A stretch of DNA of 64,000 bases from Chamaecrista fasciculata. Lineage: Eukaryota; Streptophyta; Magnoliopsida; Fabales; Fabaceae. Location of the stretch: contig QANZ01012736.1 of NCBI GenBank assembly GCA_003254925.1, positions 1 through 64,000 on the forward strand. Reading direction: 5' to 3'. Position numbers and translations under genes: made by a program. Positions 47,253 to 62,626 of the stretch are shown piece by piece. The notes beneath the pieces are model-generated. The model was not told the origin of the DNA and did no database searches. It saw nothing but the letters and a program-made list of their open reading frames with translations. How positions within the stretch are numbered: the first letter of the stretch is position 1; every line of letters starts with the position of its first letter.

Positions 47253-50200
47253 TCACATTAGAGGAAGGTAAGCGCCCCCATGACCCTTCCTCAGAACAAG
47301 GGGTGCTCCATTATCAGGTACCTTATCCATTTCCTTCATGCATGCATTGATGATATCTGTAAATCCAGTTGCCACTGTACTCAACTGCACTCGTAGCCTT
47401 ATATCCCTAGTCCGCTTAAGTAAGCACCTAAATGATCTTCCTAAATACTTAGCCCACTCAGCAGGCAATCCTCCTCCTGTGAGCCAAACAGAGAATTGGG
47501 ATTGGTCTCCCCTCGCAGCCACTTCGGCTCTATAAAATCTAGCTAAATCAATCAGCAGCGAAGGTGGCAGAGGTAGAACTGCGACAAATTCAGCAACAAA
47601 CTCTTCCAACACTTCAGGTTTGAGCATCTGGTTCCAGAGTACTAAAGCCCACTCACTTGGCTGGTTAAGGCCATAAGCTTCAGCTACAATTAAAGCCTCC
47701 TGAAATCGAGACTGCTCAACTAATGCTCTTCTAGCATTAGTTTCTGATCGATAAAGCCACTGGAAATCTGGCATTCGAATTTGAAGGGACAGTAGGGAAG
47801 CCTGAGCACAAGCCCTGCGTGTTTTGTTGCCAGCATCGATGGAGGAGTGAACTTCAGCAGCTTCAATGAAATAACGCATGGCATCCAGTAAGTCTTCATT
47901 GTGGTCCTTGTCATAGCGACGAAACCACTGTTCACATGATTGGTCTGCACGTGACTCTAAAAGGGCAGCTGTCTCATGCTTCATGTCAAAATGGTTGTAC
48001 ACCTGTGAGGAACAGGAAGAATGATAAACTAAAAAATTCACACATTTTAATATATTTGTTCTTGAGTATGCCCCATCTTACAGGTGATAAGCATAGTCTC
48101 AAGGAACAGACCAACAGGGACAAGAAAAGAGGACACAAGAGAGTTAGCTTCTCAGCTAATAGCAAAAGCAATTTGTCATTTTGTCAACTTTCAGATCACT
48201 ACTTCTGAAAAGCTATTGCCTTATTTAGACAGAATATGCAAGCTCAACACCACATGTTTTGATAAGTAGCAAGTTTAATTCACTATAGTATTTAATAACC
48301 CCAAGATAACTTTCCAAAGTAGACCCCAAGGGCAAAAACTTGGTAGACACTAGACTAAATAAGATAGAGACTTATTTCTGAGATGATAAGCAATTGTTTG
48401 GTAGAAAATAAATTGCATGTCAGAAAAAATCATAGTCAAACAGCAGAAATGACAAACAATATACAAACCATAGCAAATGCATCAAGGTCATTAGGGTTGA
48501 AGTGCTTCAGAGATGTAAGAACAGCCATTCTAAATCCTCTGATGGCTTCAGCAATGCCTCTATTTGTGTCTGCAGCAGTAGAATACTTCTGAAGTAGAAG
48601 AGCCAATTGACCATTTTCTATAAGAATGCCAAGAATGAAATTAAGAGCATAAAAGTTTCCAACTCCAGTTATTAGGCGAGCCAAACATGGAAAGTCACCC
48701 TCTGACACATAAGAGTCAACCCTGGTTGCAGCAAGGGCTACAAGAACATCAACTCCATCAAGGCAAGCAGATGATTTGTAGAAGTGGTGTGACAGAATAA
48801 GAAGCTCTACCTGAAATGCCATTTTCCATGGGGCAAAACATCTTTAGCTTCAAAACAAAGCGATTGACTTTGCCAAAATAACGGGGGATAAATGTCTCTA
48901 CTTTTAATGTATTTTTTTCTCAAATCTGGTTAAACCTATACAATAATTATTCCTGGAAAAGATAAAGCTGAACAGTGAACACAACCACAGTGCAAAGGGT
49001 GAGGAGGCCTATAACTAACTAGTATCATTTGCATAAACCAACGAAAACTTGTGAAAATTCAACTTGAAGATTATGTACAAAGGAAGATATAAAAGTGAGA
49101 TAAACAAATTTACCCTGTAATTTCTACGTAAATGGTAAGGATTGACAAGAAAAGTCATGTTACTATTTTATGCAGTCATTTACTTAACAAGATTGTTCCT
49201 CTCACGAACACAAATCACATGTGCACAATTGCATGAATAAAAACGTGTATTGCATAAGGGGAACATGTCTTACTGATAACTATCAACACAATACCTCACA
49301 TGCATGTGGAATTTCTTGTCCAGTAATCACCAATCGCATTAAAGCATGCCCAATTTCTGGTTCAGATGGGCATAGCTCTGCCCATTTCAAGAAATCTGAA
49401 AACCTCCACAACAGGGGAGCAGGCCCTTCCTCCTTTTGAGAATCCATATAGCCTCCACGATGTGCAGCCAGCAAACCCTAAACAATGAATATAGTGCATG
49501 GTCAGAAAACATATATAATAGCATTAGTTAAATGAACCCGGATCAACTTCACAAACTTCAGATAGACTAAACTTGTTAAACAAAGCATCTGTAAAATCAA
49601 TATATTACGTAGGAAAGTAAAAGCCATAAAGACATCAATTCACAAATCTAGGAAAATATTGTAAGCTCAACCCAATATGCAACAGGCCATCAATAAACCA
49701 TCCATGGCAACGACTTCATTACATATTTACCACACACTGTGCCAGTGAAAACAATATTATCAGGTAAAATAGAAAGAAACAGAAGTGAAAGAAGAAGAAA
49801 TGAACCTTTAGGAAAGATTCAGCAAGTATTTGGGCAATACTGGCAGCTGGCATTGGATGAGTCTGCACCAGAAGATTTGCCTCTTCAAAGGACTCTTGTG
49901 CTTTAAGAGAAAGCAGCTGCAGTAGTTCAATTGGTTGCTTATTGAACGCCTCAAAAAACAAAAGGCCCAACCTGTTTGCTGCTTTTATAACTGCTATTAT
50001 TCTCTTGCACAGCCCACGTCCACTTCCTTCAGGAAAAATGGCTACCATGCTCTCCAAAATCTAACATTACATTTTTACAATATTATACTGATTACTGCTA
50101 TTCAGATCTTGCCATTGATAAGAAGACAGAACTAGGATAACCGCTAACATCCTAGCATATATTACATTATAGAGAAACTAGGAATGTAAGAGGGCCCGTA

Positions 50201-53200
50201 CAGGAGAATGGAGATTACCTGTAAAGGATCAAAATGATTCAGGTCTTTCAGTATATCATATGACTGCATAACAGAAAGCACTTCCTCATCAAGCGTTGAC
50301 ATGGATACATTGCTAGGAGTTGAAATAGCAGCAAGCTTCAAGGCTGCATCGACAAGTCTGAATTCAGATGGTATTTGTCCTGGAGACAACTTAAACTGCA
50401 GTTGCTTGGCAGCTGTTATTTGCCCAAAGTCCAATAAAGAAAGCACAGCCCTTTCCAGTTCTGCCGCTCCAACCCTTTCCTCCCACCTAGAAAAAGACAT
50501 TTCCACTTTTAAGTTTTCTTCTTGCAACTGAAACTCATTTCTAAAACTAAAAGGACCGGAGCCATCATCAGTATCAGCTGTTTTATCTATTGATTCCAGA
50601 GGTGGGCGTCTTGATGGCATGTATCCTTTGGCCCTCCTTTTTGCCTTTGTACTCCCACCAAATGTAGTTGGAAAACTAGCATCAACTGCTTGATTCTTGT
50701 GAGACAGTTGGTTATTCTCTTTAGACTCATATTTTTCTACAGTTCTACTCCTCATCGTATTTATATGATTGTCCATGTTTCCTATTATACTTGCAGTACG
50801 GTCAATGATACTGGAGTCATTCTTGTTAACAGTGTCCCTGCCAGAAAAGCTGATGTCTCCTACACTCTTCATCTGAGTCTCTGATTCAACCGCCAAGAGC
50901 CATACTTTAGTCTCAATTTCACGCAGAAGGTGCAACGGACAGACACTGAAAATTTTAATAGAAGAGATTAAAGATGTAGTAGACTCAAGATGAAACAGCA
51001 AATAATTCTGGATATGCTCCTTACGGGTTGGAGAGGCTTATCATTCCACTAAGCCATTGCAAAGAAAGCAACAGAAGTTCATGAAGCTCCCATGCTGGAA
51101 CATCTTTCTCAACAGCTTCTGCATGCTTAAGGAAAAATAACCCTGCCTGCAACCGTCACAACAGAGATTAGCTTTCAAATAAAGCAATGTAACATATATC
51201 TTGTATAGAACATGCTCCACCATAGACCAAACATACTTGAAGAGCAGGAAAGGAAGATCTGATGAAAAGAGTATGGCAGTGGGCCCATAGAGCAACCCTT
51301 TCCTCTGGAACATCCCAAAGAAACTCTTTCCATTCAGTTACCATAGATTCGGCCTAGCATTAAAAAAGAGAGGGAAAGAAAAGTACAGACAGTTGATTAG
51401 ATTTGTTTGGAAAACTATTATCATTATTATAACAAGTTCACAACGCAAAAGAGAAAACAATTAATATAAAATGGTGGAGCACAAAACAAATTCAAAAGAT
51501 TGTTCTGCACAAACAGATTAAAGATTTACAGCAAAAGCTAAGTAGAGGCTAATCAATCAAAATTATAAAACTTTTCAAGATTTTCAAAGTACTCCTGAAA
51601 GCAATAAATTCAACATAAGGGATCTATACCATCAAACCAGATAAAATGACATGTTTATGTGGTACAAATTTATGTTACACTGATTAGAGAAAAATTAATC
51701 AAAAGTCAATCAAGTAAGAACTGGTCTTCTAAACCTATGATATTGACAAAGAACACACCTAGGAGTCAATCAAAGAAATTGTGAGGGAAATTAATACGTA
51801 TATCTACAATAGATAATACTTCTACCAAGTATCTTTTTAGTAGAAAATATCTTATAGCTATAGACAAATAATTTTTTAGGGCCACTAAGAATCCACAATT
51901 CTGTGCAAAAAGAAAAAATCAGATATGGAAGACTTAGTGTTCGAACATTTAAGAAACACAACAGCCTTCCATAGATTTACAATCTCAAAACCCCTCCCAA
52001 GGTGACTGCATTGAAATGCAACAATTTTATCCACAGCCACCATTGCAAATTTAAGGTATATAAAATGAAACAGATCAAAATGTCCTTATCAGTAGCCAAT
52101 CTATGAAAAGCAGCTGCTAGTTAATGGATCTGATGTCATATCAACTACAGAAATCAAAGAAACAAATTAATTATAATAGCAAAATATCTAAACCATTTTA
52201 TCCATTATGGTTTCAAATATAATTCAAGATTTTGTCTCAGTCAAAATTAGTTTTTGAAATCTTCCGTCACATCTTACAACTGTATTTACTACCTGAGATT
52301 CAGTAACATGATGCATAGCTGATTTTAAGGGTCCACCACTGGCCTCCAACTGTCTGGCCCAGTTCCTTGCCTGGTCCCAGTGCCTATTCTTTTCTAGTGC
52401 ATACAAGAGTGAAGCATCATCTGATATTTCATTTCCTAACTGCAGCTCATCATCTTTGCGAAGTAGAGGCTCTGCTAAATTAATTTTCCAATAGCATTTT
52501 CTATAGTATGCTGATGCATATCCACCATCGCCAAAGTCAGCAGCGGCAAGAAGCTGCAGTAAGCATCTCTTTTCATAAGGAGAGGGGCAAGTTGAAAGCA
52601 CAGCATCGGCAGCTTTTGAAGCAGTAGTACTAATCCATGATGTTCCAATCTGCCCTTCTTTTCCTACATTTATTTGTAAGTACGTCGTTTCTTCCTTAAT
52701 CCTTACAGAAAAGGAGCCCAAATGTGCTGAAGCTTCTGATAAGCGCATTTGTGAAAATGCCTGAAGCAAAAAGAAAAGGCTTATTTCCACATGAGCTACA
52801 TATTAGATTGAAATTGAAGCAAGAATCAAATTCAAATTGAACAATTCCAAGACACTATCAAGTTGATGATAACATGGCAGTAGGAATTACATGATTTGTC
52901 AAAATTGGTAAGAAATATGCACCATGAGCTTGGACACCATTGGCAAATAATTCACACTGTCCATGTTATTTACCAAGCTATTGTTCAACTAAATTGCAAC
53001 TGACTTATTCGTTGTAGTCAATCCAAGTTAACATAGTACGATCCATTATCAGGAAAAATAACATTTACTGACCTTACAATAGCACATAGTTCAGTACAGA
53101 TTTGAACAATCTGACCATTCTTAAATCAAATAAGTTGCAATCTTGATCTTAAGCCTGCTTTTCTATTCCAAACCTAAGAACTTCTACTTATGATATCAAA

Positions 53201-56200
53201 CATGCAGCTGTAGCAATACCCTAGGCATTCATCAAAGCACTTTACGTCGAGATTCAATGACTATCATTAGGAAAAAAAAAAGATGCTGGCTCACCCAAGA
53301 CCATTTTGACAGCACATGGTCAAAAGCTTATGGTAGCTAATGAATAAGGATCAATCCCGGTTTCAATGATAGACACCCATAACAAGAAAGCAGAATCCCA
53401 AACTGAAGTATACACCATTGTATGAAAAAGATGGATTTTGACTTAACTCACATTACCTGGAGGGCACGGATGAATGGCAGCAGGGGACATGATGGAAGGA
53501 ACATCTCAAATGCCCTTAGCAAAGGCAAATATAACTGTTGTTCGCAAAGCACTGCAACCATCTTGGAGAGAGAAGCAGGTCCTTCATCGGCATCACTTGA
53601 AACATTAGTGCATTCAGAATCTTCTATTATTTTCTTTTCCCCACTAGATATACCATGGGAATCAAATATTTTTTCAGCCATAGAAGTACTTGAGATATTA
53701 GACACTGCAGAAGCTGAGGAATTTAGTGAAATAGGTTCTATCAACCGTCGACGTTTCGGACTCCTCCTGTTGTAGTGAAATGTAACCATTCTGTCCCCTA
53801 ATGGCAGGGTATTAGTTGCATCTACAGCTGCTCCAACATTATCAGCAATCTGAGAAGCAATATCGTTGACTTTGATGGAAGAAGTTTCTCTGTCCACAAA
53901 TATGAAACAAATACAAGCCAATGAGTTCTAATGATTTAGGAATTATATTTGAGTGCATGCTTATCATTCACTTAAAGAGAGTTGTAGTCACCTTGCTGCT
54001 GTAATTTCCAACCAAACTGTCAGGCATGACAGTGGAGAGACATCAGGAAAGCATGAAGCAATCATTGCCAAGATAGACCAGCACAGCTCTTTTGCTTTCT
54101 TCAAGAGCACTGCTCCAGGATTTTTGTCCTTTTCGCACTCTGCTAATATTCGGAACAGTTCAACTGGAACACATATGTTGTCATTGGGAAAGGTTGTCTC
54201 ACAGCCTTTCTCCAGAGTATCCAAGCATGATGAAGAGCTTGCTTTTTTCTTTGACTGCATCCCTCTCAAAACTGTCAACATATGAAGTCTGAGGCGTGGA
54301 TCACTAAAATCCTTTGATGCCTGACAAATATAATCATAAAGGGATTACCCAGTGGAGTAATTTCAATTAGAAATAACTAACTCGGCTTAAACATTGTGAG
54401 TGAATTAGAATAAGAAACAATACTCACTACTCGGACTACTGTATCATATGAATATCCCCCAATCTGGGCTTCAGACAAGAATCCAATCTGACAGAAGGAG
54501 AAGACAGCACAAAATTATAACTTGAGATGTTAATACACATCCTCTAGAGCAGAAAGAAGAAAAAGCATACCCAGTCATTGTCCCTAGCTAGTATTGCAAG
54601 GTATTTCGTACTAAATGGAAGCTGGTGCATCCTACAAAAATTTGTAACCAAATTCCAGTGCTGGCTAGCAGACTTTTGTTGAGATCTTAACTCAGATCCA
54701 TCACCATTGCCACTCAAAAGCCAAGATCCACAGGTATTTCCATCAAACATTCGTGGGAGACTTGCCTTTTCCAACTGGTGCAGGACAAGCATAAGGGACC
54801 GGGAAGGTCTTTTACTTGGATGTCCAGCCTCATAAATTCCAGGAGGATCCTTGTGCAAATATTCATCAGCTAGAGCTCGAGCAAGAGATTCTGTTACATC
54901 ACCTTCATGGGATATTGCATGAAATACAGAACCCCTAGGCGATAATTGTCTAAGATTTTCATTTCGCTCATTTAATTTGTAGAAAGAAGAAATCCGTTTT
55001 AGCACAGCAATATCAACATGCAACATGCTGGCAGACAAACCACATAGCTCCAGGAGAAAAGCACATGAGGCAACCAGCACAGAATCCTCAAAATGCATAA
55101 TAGCAAGTGGCAAAATCTGAAAATTCAAGCACAACAAATTTTCAGTGTACCATTTAAAATAGTTTCAACACGTCCTCTCAGTGCATTTGTTTGTTTCAAT
55201 TTAATCTATTTTACTTTAAATGCACAATCAAAATTAAACAGTCCTCACCGACGAAAGGAGATTCTCTTCACTCTGTGCCAGTGGTGAAAGGAGTGTATGA
55301 ACATCAGATTGAATGTTAGTTTGCCCATTAGCTGAAGCACTGGCTCCCCTTCCTGAATTCAGTTGTTGAACTCTATTAGCAAGAATTTGGTTAAAAGCGG
55401 CCAATGCACGTCCACGATGCAAATGGTGCTCAAGCCCAACTCCTGTCTCCTGAAAAATAACGAAAGAAGAGAATTCATGTTAGATGGAGAAACAATAGGC
55501 ACAAAAAGAGAAGATAATATGAACTCCAAAGTGTAAGGAAACAAAACAATCACGAGTACAATAATAAACCTCTTTAAGCCCTTTGCATAAGCACCAAACA
55601 GACACACTATGTTGCACTATGGGTAAAGGTATGGCAAAACATATTCATATAAAATAATAAAAATATATCCTATATGATAATGATATTTTTATCATTAATA
55701 AATAAATATTAGAATATTATAGAATAAAAAGCATAGATGAAAACAATTAATAATTAAAATGAATTATTTTAATTAATTGGTTTTAAATAAAAAATGAATT
55801 TATATTGAAAAGGAATTAACAAATACCCTCACTAGGCAAAAAGTAACATGTTCCACCGATCCCACTCCCACATTGATAGCAAAAGACCCCACCAACCCTC
55901 ACTATTGATATTCAAACCCATCCCCACTAGTGAAAAATGCAGACCTACCACCACTATCAGGGTTCACCATCCTGACCCCTGTTCATCAAATATGAAAGAA
56001 ACAGAGAGCTAGAAACACAGGAATAGAGGTGAAAAACAAAGACACAGGAAAGTTGGGAAACATAAAAATATTGGGATCTTTTCTTTCTTTTTCTTTAATG
56101 AAATATGTGTATCTGGTACAGTTCTCTGTGTTCAAGTCATACAGATACTTTTGCTATTCTTCTGTACCCAAGCTTCAAAGTTGGAGCCAAACATGAAAGA

Positions 56201-59200
56201 GCCAAGAGGCCATGAAGACAGTTTCTACCTCATAAAATGTCTCTGAAGATATGAGTATTTTTCACTCTAACTAAATACAGAAAATAACAGCATAAACAAG
56301 ACGGTGACACAAGGCTTTGCACTTGTTCCTTACTTCTACCGAATCCTCTGAATTTATAATAATCATCATGCAGTAAAGAAATTAGATTGCAACTATAATG
56401 TCAGAAAAGTTCCAAATACATACATGCTTTTAACAAGGTAATAAAACACAGTCCTTTGCACTTTCTTTCTCTTGATAAAAGGAAAAAAAAATTATCAGAG
56501 ACTAAAAAATTTGATGAGACTTAAGTGACCTTGGGAAATCCCCTCAAAAGCTAACCATTGAAAGGGAGAACCAAAAGACTTAATTAGGACAAGTGTCCCG
56601 TACTCTAATAGCACCACCCTTGGAGAACCAAAACCTTAGCAGCTACACTCTACAATACTTCACTCAACTTTCCGCCAGTTAGAACCCTAGACAAGTAGCC
56701 CTCTCTTTTCCATCAATAACTAGGCTTTGACGGCAATTGATAAGACCCAAGTAAACTTAGGGAACCTTCTCTCAAAAGTTTGCCATTGGGAGGGGAGAAC
56801 CAAAGCATTGAAGTACTACAATGCAAATCAACATCCCATACTAATCGATGTAGGACTTGGAAATCCCACACTATCCAACTCCCTATCATAATCACAAGAA
56901 AGAAGAGGAGGAAAGAAACCCCCCCTAAACAAATAAACAAAGAAGAACAAGTGATTAAATTGAATTATCATACCTCAAGTAAAGAATTATATAGTTCTTC
57001 TTCAATGTGTCTTTGGATAGTTGCTTCCCAGGAGAGTGCACTTATCTCATCATGTACATCAGCATTTATGAATAAATCAAGGTCTCTATGTAGCAAAGCA
57101 TCCCCTGTGGGAAATCCTGGAAATGATTGGCATCCGAGAGGACCCTGTGACATGATGAAAACAACATAACTTGGAATGCATGAATACGTATGAACTGCTT
57201 TTGTCAATATATCATGTGTATGCTGAGTGCTGAGTACCCAAAAATAACATTCAAAAGCAAGCAGCTGTTAGGGAGCAAAAGAATGTCATTGAGCTTCTGT
57301 ATGAGAGCAAAATTGTGTATGCATTTCAATGAAGCTAGCCTAATATGACATCTTAAGCACGGTATCTTTAAAAGAACAAACATGTCAATCTGAACTGAAT
57401 TAAGAATAAAAAAAACATATAGAAAAGAGGTCACAGGAATACAGTAATTCAAAAAGGAGAACAAAGCAGACCTGGACATAAAGTTGTATCAATCTTCGTA
57501 CAGACTTAGGAAACCAGCATGGAAGCATCTGCATAAGTGAAGTATCACGTCCAGTAGAGAAGAAAATATCATCTCGCCAACTAAGATAGTCCGATAAAGC
57601 TGCATAGCCAAATTGCAAATTGAATTATTAATTATATAATAATATGATGCAAAAAATAATAATTTAGTGTTAGTAAAAGTGCCAAATAGAAGAAAGGAGG
57701 GAGTCCATTTAATAAATGAAGCTGGTAACTAACCTGTTTTTGCTTTAGGGACTGAAGAACCCATTGTATCTTGCCCAAGACATGCACCTACTAGTGTGCG
57801 CCATAATGTGGGGAACCGCTGAAGAGTTGGCTTAAGATTCTCCAGTGTGCACTGGGCAGAAGAATTGCTATGTCTATTTACGCCACCGCTATTCAAGCAA
57901 CTTTCAATTGGAACAGGAGCATGCATAAGGGTTGCTAGAGCTGCCATTTCTCCCCCTCCTTCAGCAATATCATCAACAGTATGAATTATTTCATCTAACT
58001 CCAGAACACTGAGGTCGCTTCTAGGAACTGAATGACTTGACATTATTGCACGAGCATTGGCAAGTGAGGCCTCATATTCACACCCTTTAACTCGAGATAA
58101 GAGTAGCCATCTTGCCCATTGACAGTCAACCTGTCAAAATAAAATATTATGACACAAGCAATCAACAGACATAAGCCCACAAGAAATTTCATAAGTTTTT
58201 TTTAAAAGATTAAAAAAAAAAGCTCTATAAGACTTAGGACCTCTACAAAATATCGAACAAACCAGTTTATGATGTAAACACACAGATTAACATCAATTAT
58301 TTTCTACACGCAAAATTATCACGGTGGAGAATGTAAAGTTAAAACAGATCCCAAAAAATTTAAAGTGATTGGAATAAATGAAGTCCAAGAACAAACAATT
58401 AGAATTGATCAAATAAAGAACAATTAGACTCAAAGGACAAAAAAACTTACAGCAGCTTCCCGTAATGCACGAAGTGAATCATTATCCAGGACTAAACCAT
58501 GACCGTCAAGATAAAGGTCCAGAAGATTAGGCAAGTTGTACTGTGTACAGTGATGAACAATCACTTTATGCAAAGCCTGTACAGTTCCATCTTTCTTTGG
58601 TGAAGTTTCAAAATGATCATCCTCCAAGGGGATCTTATCTCTGGCAGACATGAAGCCTGAACGGGCCAGAAGAGATACCATCTCCATTGTTCCTTCCCAA
58701 TATTCCTTCAGAAAGATAAATCGTTTCGCAAGCTTCTCCTGCATGAGCATCCTCAACCACACAGAACACATATCAGGTGAGAACTTATATATTTGGACAT
58801 CTGGAATTTCCAAGCATATAGAATCCAGTTCTTCAATAGAGCATAAAAAACTTCCATAGCTAGATGGCTTCATATTGTATCCTAAAGATGAGATGGGCTG
58901 TAAAACATCCAAATTGACTTGAAGGCTCCCAGCAGATAGAACAGATGAAGGCATGATGTCCAGCAATCTAGAGACTTCTTTCCAATCATTATGGGACACA
59001 TGGTATTCAAGTTGTGATTCCCACAGCAAAGAAATGTCCGAAGAAAAAGATTGGCCTAATATCATCTGTAGACAGAGATGTATGAACAAGAAAACTGAAT
59101 TAGTCATACTTTTGAAAGAAAAATAGAAATAAAGATGCATCTATCTTTAGAAAGAGAAATAATATACTTAGTCAAAGAAATCACTGTCTAGATTATATAT

Positions 59201-62200
59201 CTAATTCAAAGTAAGGGACAATATGATTTGAAAATCAAATAAAAAATAACTTTGAAAATCCAGAAAGAAATCTTATTAAGGTACAAAGTGGAGTGTTCAA
59301 ATATAAAGAACCAAACAGAGATGAGAGGCTTTCAGAGTTAAGAGAGCTTATCAAATCTAAATCTCAAGAAAGGCATATGTAAATTTTGCTTTGAGCAAAT
59401 CCAGAAGAAAGGGTTTATCAACAACGGATCAACTTTTTAAGAACTCTTACACTACCACCACTTCATTTCTTTCTTTCAATTGGTAATATGACAGAACAAT
59501 GGTAAAAGCTACCTCCCTTCACAAGTTAATGATCATTGATAGGGATGATAATGGGAAGTTTATTATAGTCAGGTCCCATCTCCATCCCATTGAAGACCTA
59601 ATCCCAGATGCAAAACTAGATAATTTGCTCCGAAAAAAATTTTAAAATAAACATTTTTTCTCAAGTTGAGACTTCTTTTCATAAATCCTATTCACATAAA
59701 AAATTACAACAAAGAATAAAATGCCTCAAACAACTATTAAAATATTTAAAGCACATAGGATAAGATTGGAATTTTTTTTTAATTTCTGTAAATATATTAA
59801 ATTGATTAATATATACAGTTATACATGAACAAATGTCTTGGATAAATATACAAAAACATATACACAAACATGATAGGGTTGGAACGGAGTGGGTTTTAAC
59901 CATCAAAACCCATACCAGAAACCTTAAAATACCCATAAAAATCTCCAGTTCCTAACCCAAGAGGATTAACCTTTGTGTACCATTAAATCCAAGTATTTTT
60001 GCCCATCCCTACTCATTTACATTATTAATATTCAACAACATAATCAACACAACAAAAACACACACATATACTACACAAGGGAGAAAAATAAGCAACTTAC
60101 ACGGTCAACAGTTCTTTGATCCCAGGCATCAAACCATACAGCAGCAGCAGCCCAGTACCCAGCATGAGCATCATCTTCATCAACTTCCAGGATAGGGGAA
60201 CTTTCATTAGTGTTCATCCATGACTCCAGGACAATTCCATCAATCTCACCACATTCAATTATAAAATTCTCAAATGTATGATTACGCAAGAGGCACAATC
60301 TATTTTCTATTGGCAAAGCAGAGCTTGATGGAACACTGATCTCATTCCGCCGGCAATTATATGTTTTCCAGAAGCTACTGCTGGGATAGAGACTCTTCAC
60401 ACACACATGCAAACAGAGAAATAAGCTCACAAGTCTTACTCGTGCAAATTTCTCTTGCAACTAAACCATAGTTGAGCACAAAATAAGACAAATGAATTCA
60501 ACATACCTCAATGAGTGACATCTCTTCCAATATCTTCCACTCATATGGTCCTAAATAGCCATATCTTTTCATTTCCTCCGCAACCTGCGCTCGAAGAGAT
60601 CTACTTACTGTGCCAAACAATAGTTGCTTGAGACAGGATTCAATGTTTTCTCCAAGTCTTTGAAGCGTTGCAACAGCAAGTTCAATTTCACCCTGTATAA
60701 TCACAAGATTGCATTTTCAAGAAGCTTATTTCCTAAAACAACAAATAAGTTGTATTGTCATTTTCATGTGACATATAAACTAGTAAAGTACATTACCTTT
60801 AAAAATAATTCATAAGCTATAGCTCTGCCAATGTCACGAACTTCAGTAAACGTATCTTGAGGATCTTTGTCTGCCAAATCTCCCGATTGATGAAGATGCA
60901 GTTGAAGAACTGCCAAAGGAAGACGGCCAGAGAGTAGAGCATCTCTAACTACTGTCTTAAGGTCTAAATTATCTATCTTCCAGCGTGCCATCATCTCTTT
61001 TGGGTTTTCCACTGGCAAAATCTTACTTTCAGTGACTCCTTCTATTGGGGTTAAAGGAGATGCTTCGCTAAATTCTTCAGGGACAATATGGGTCTTGGGA
61101 TCCACAGGCATCAGAGCAAGATTCTCAGTATCATCACCACCTGATGCAGATAGAGGAAAACCAAGTTGGGGTTGGTTAAATAAATTCAAGGAAACTGAAT
61201 CTGATGGAAGAACCACAAGCTGAGATTCATCCTGCAACATTTCTGCACTCACTAAAGATGATTTGTCCCCACTATCAACCTGAAACTCCGCAAGAAAATG
61301 CAATTTAGGATTCCAAAAACAAATGCAATCAAAACAAGCCACAAATCTAGGTAGAGCAGAATCAGAGAGCACCATACCAATCCTTGACTGGCCCTTTGAA
61401 ATTTTGACCTCAGTCTACATTGCAGATTTCGTATTATCTCCAAGAAATGAGCCATCTCACGAAGTTTTCGAGCAAAATCCACTTCAGTCTGTAGATTATC
61501 TGGTTCAATTGAGGGAAGTGCAAGTAATCCAGTGCTGCCAAAGCCCTCCATCATAAATGAATCTCTCTTATGTTGCAGCAAACCATATTTACGTATCATC
61601 TTCGTTGCAAAGCGTGCAGCCAATGCAAGAAGCCTAAGGATTATGACCGCATAAATATCACATAACAATCCAGAGTCTAACAGAAAAGTGATGAAGCATG
61701 CTATCCATTGCCTTTTTTTTAATTTATAAATATTGATTCATTTTCATGAGTACAGCTGCTGAGAGTAGAAAAAAGCACAGGGGACCCAACAGAACTGTCA
61801 AAAACCAAGTTTAGCAATCCGACATAATTGCACTACCCAAAAATCATAAATGTTATATAAAATTACTAAGGCCCACAGAACAGAAGTTTTTATTTCATCT
61901 TTTGATATGTCTAAGTTGTATTACTAGGAGCATAACAAGTAGACAGTAGACACCAGTTAGAAACCTATCATCAGCCAATTGCATCAGTTCATAAATGTTA
62001 GAAATAACAATAAATGTATGCCAAAGAAGATCAAGTTCAAAAGTGCATTTAACCAATTAATTCAGATAAACTCAAATGACACAACAAGATTCGTAAAAGA
62101 GGTGCATGGTGCATGGAAGTAACTTCACTTTTGAAATCAAGGACAAACCAAAAATATTTTTTGCGCTCCAAAAGAAGAAACAATTTATATAGCATTAGAA

Positions 62201-62626
62201 CCCACTTGGATCTTATAATGCAGCTAGCCAAAGAAGCAAACTATAAGCTAGATCTCGATAGTACAAGCCCTTTGACTCTAGAAAAGTGTAATCAAAGCAG
62301 AAGTTGTGAGCATTCGCACCATATATTCTTTTTTCCCTGTATGTCTATATGCATGTAATGTAACAAAATTGTAGGAAGTTCCACATTCTTGGCATAACTT
62401 TCTCTTCTATTTCTTAAAGCTGATGACATGTTTAGAATTTTCTTAGGAAATGCTACACAACTCAAAACCCAGCAAAAGAGCTGCAAAGAAATAATAGACC
62501 TACCTTGAAGCAGCAGAAGTTTCATTATCATTGCCACTTTTGTTAAGCATAAGATGAACAGCAGCAAAAAGCAATCTCACAATACCCTCATCTGCTAAAT
62601 TCACATCCACAAGCATTTCCAAAGAT
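47253..62626 (-). CDS. Spatacsin (SPG11)-like giant protein, C-terminal part; 5' end outside window
   Basis: Twenty-two exons on the minus strand encode the last ~2,394 residues: 62504-62626, 61378-61633, 60797-61279, 60507-60692, 60101-60394, 58451-59065, 57734-58130, 57472-57599, 56974-57144, 55249-55449, 54571-55116, 54428-54487, 53992-54320, 53457-53889, 52293-52760, 51237-51353, 51025-51146, 50219-50945, 49806-50060, 49295-49477, 48469-48810, 47253-48002. All junctions are GT-AG and in phase; no stops or frameshifts. The C-terminal Spatacsin_C domain (from about exon 19 on) contains LLILSHHFYKSSACLDGVD and ends GHGGAYLPLM. The rest is helical repeat-like, with a basic stretch (STKAKRRAKGY) in exon 18. 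In animals spatacsin works with spastizin and AP-5 in lysosome/endosome recycling; the plant role is not established. Arabidopsis At4g39420 is the counterpart and is longer than 3,000 residues, so the N-terminal quarter is missing here only because the window ends. Confidence 0.93.
56500..56890. repeat. Diverged direct repeat in a spatacsin-like intron
   Basis: Two blocks, about 56515-56590 and 56750-56815, share the order 'aagt.a.ctt.ggga', 'CTCAAAAG', 'CCATTG' and 'GGGAGAACCAAA'. The second runs into TCGATGTAGGACTTGGAAATCCCACA, a TRIM/LTR-like phrase. They lie in the 1.5-kb intron between exons 10 and 9 and look like remnants of an inserted repeat. Confidence 0.45.
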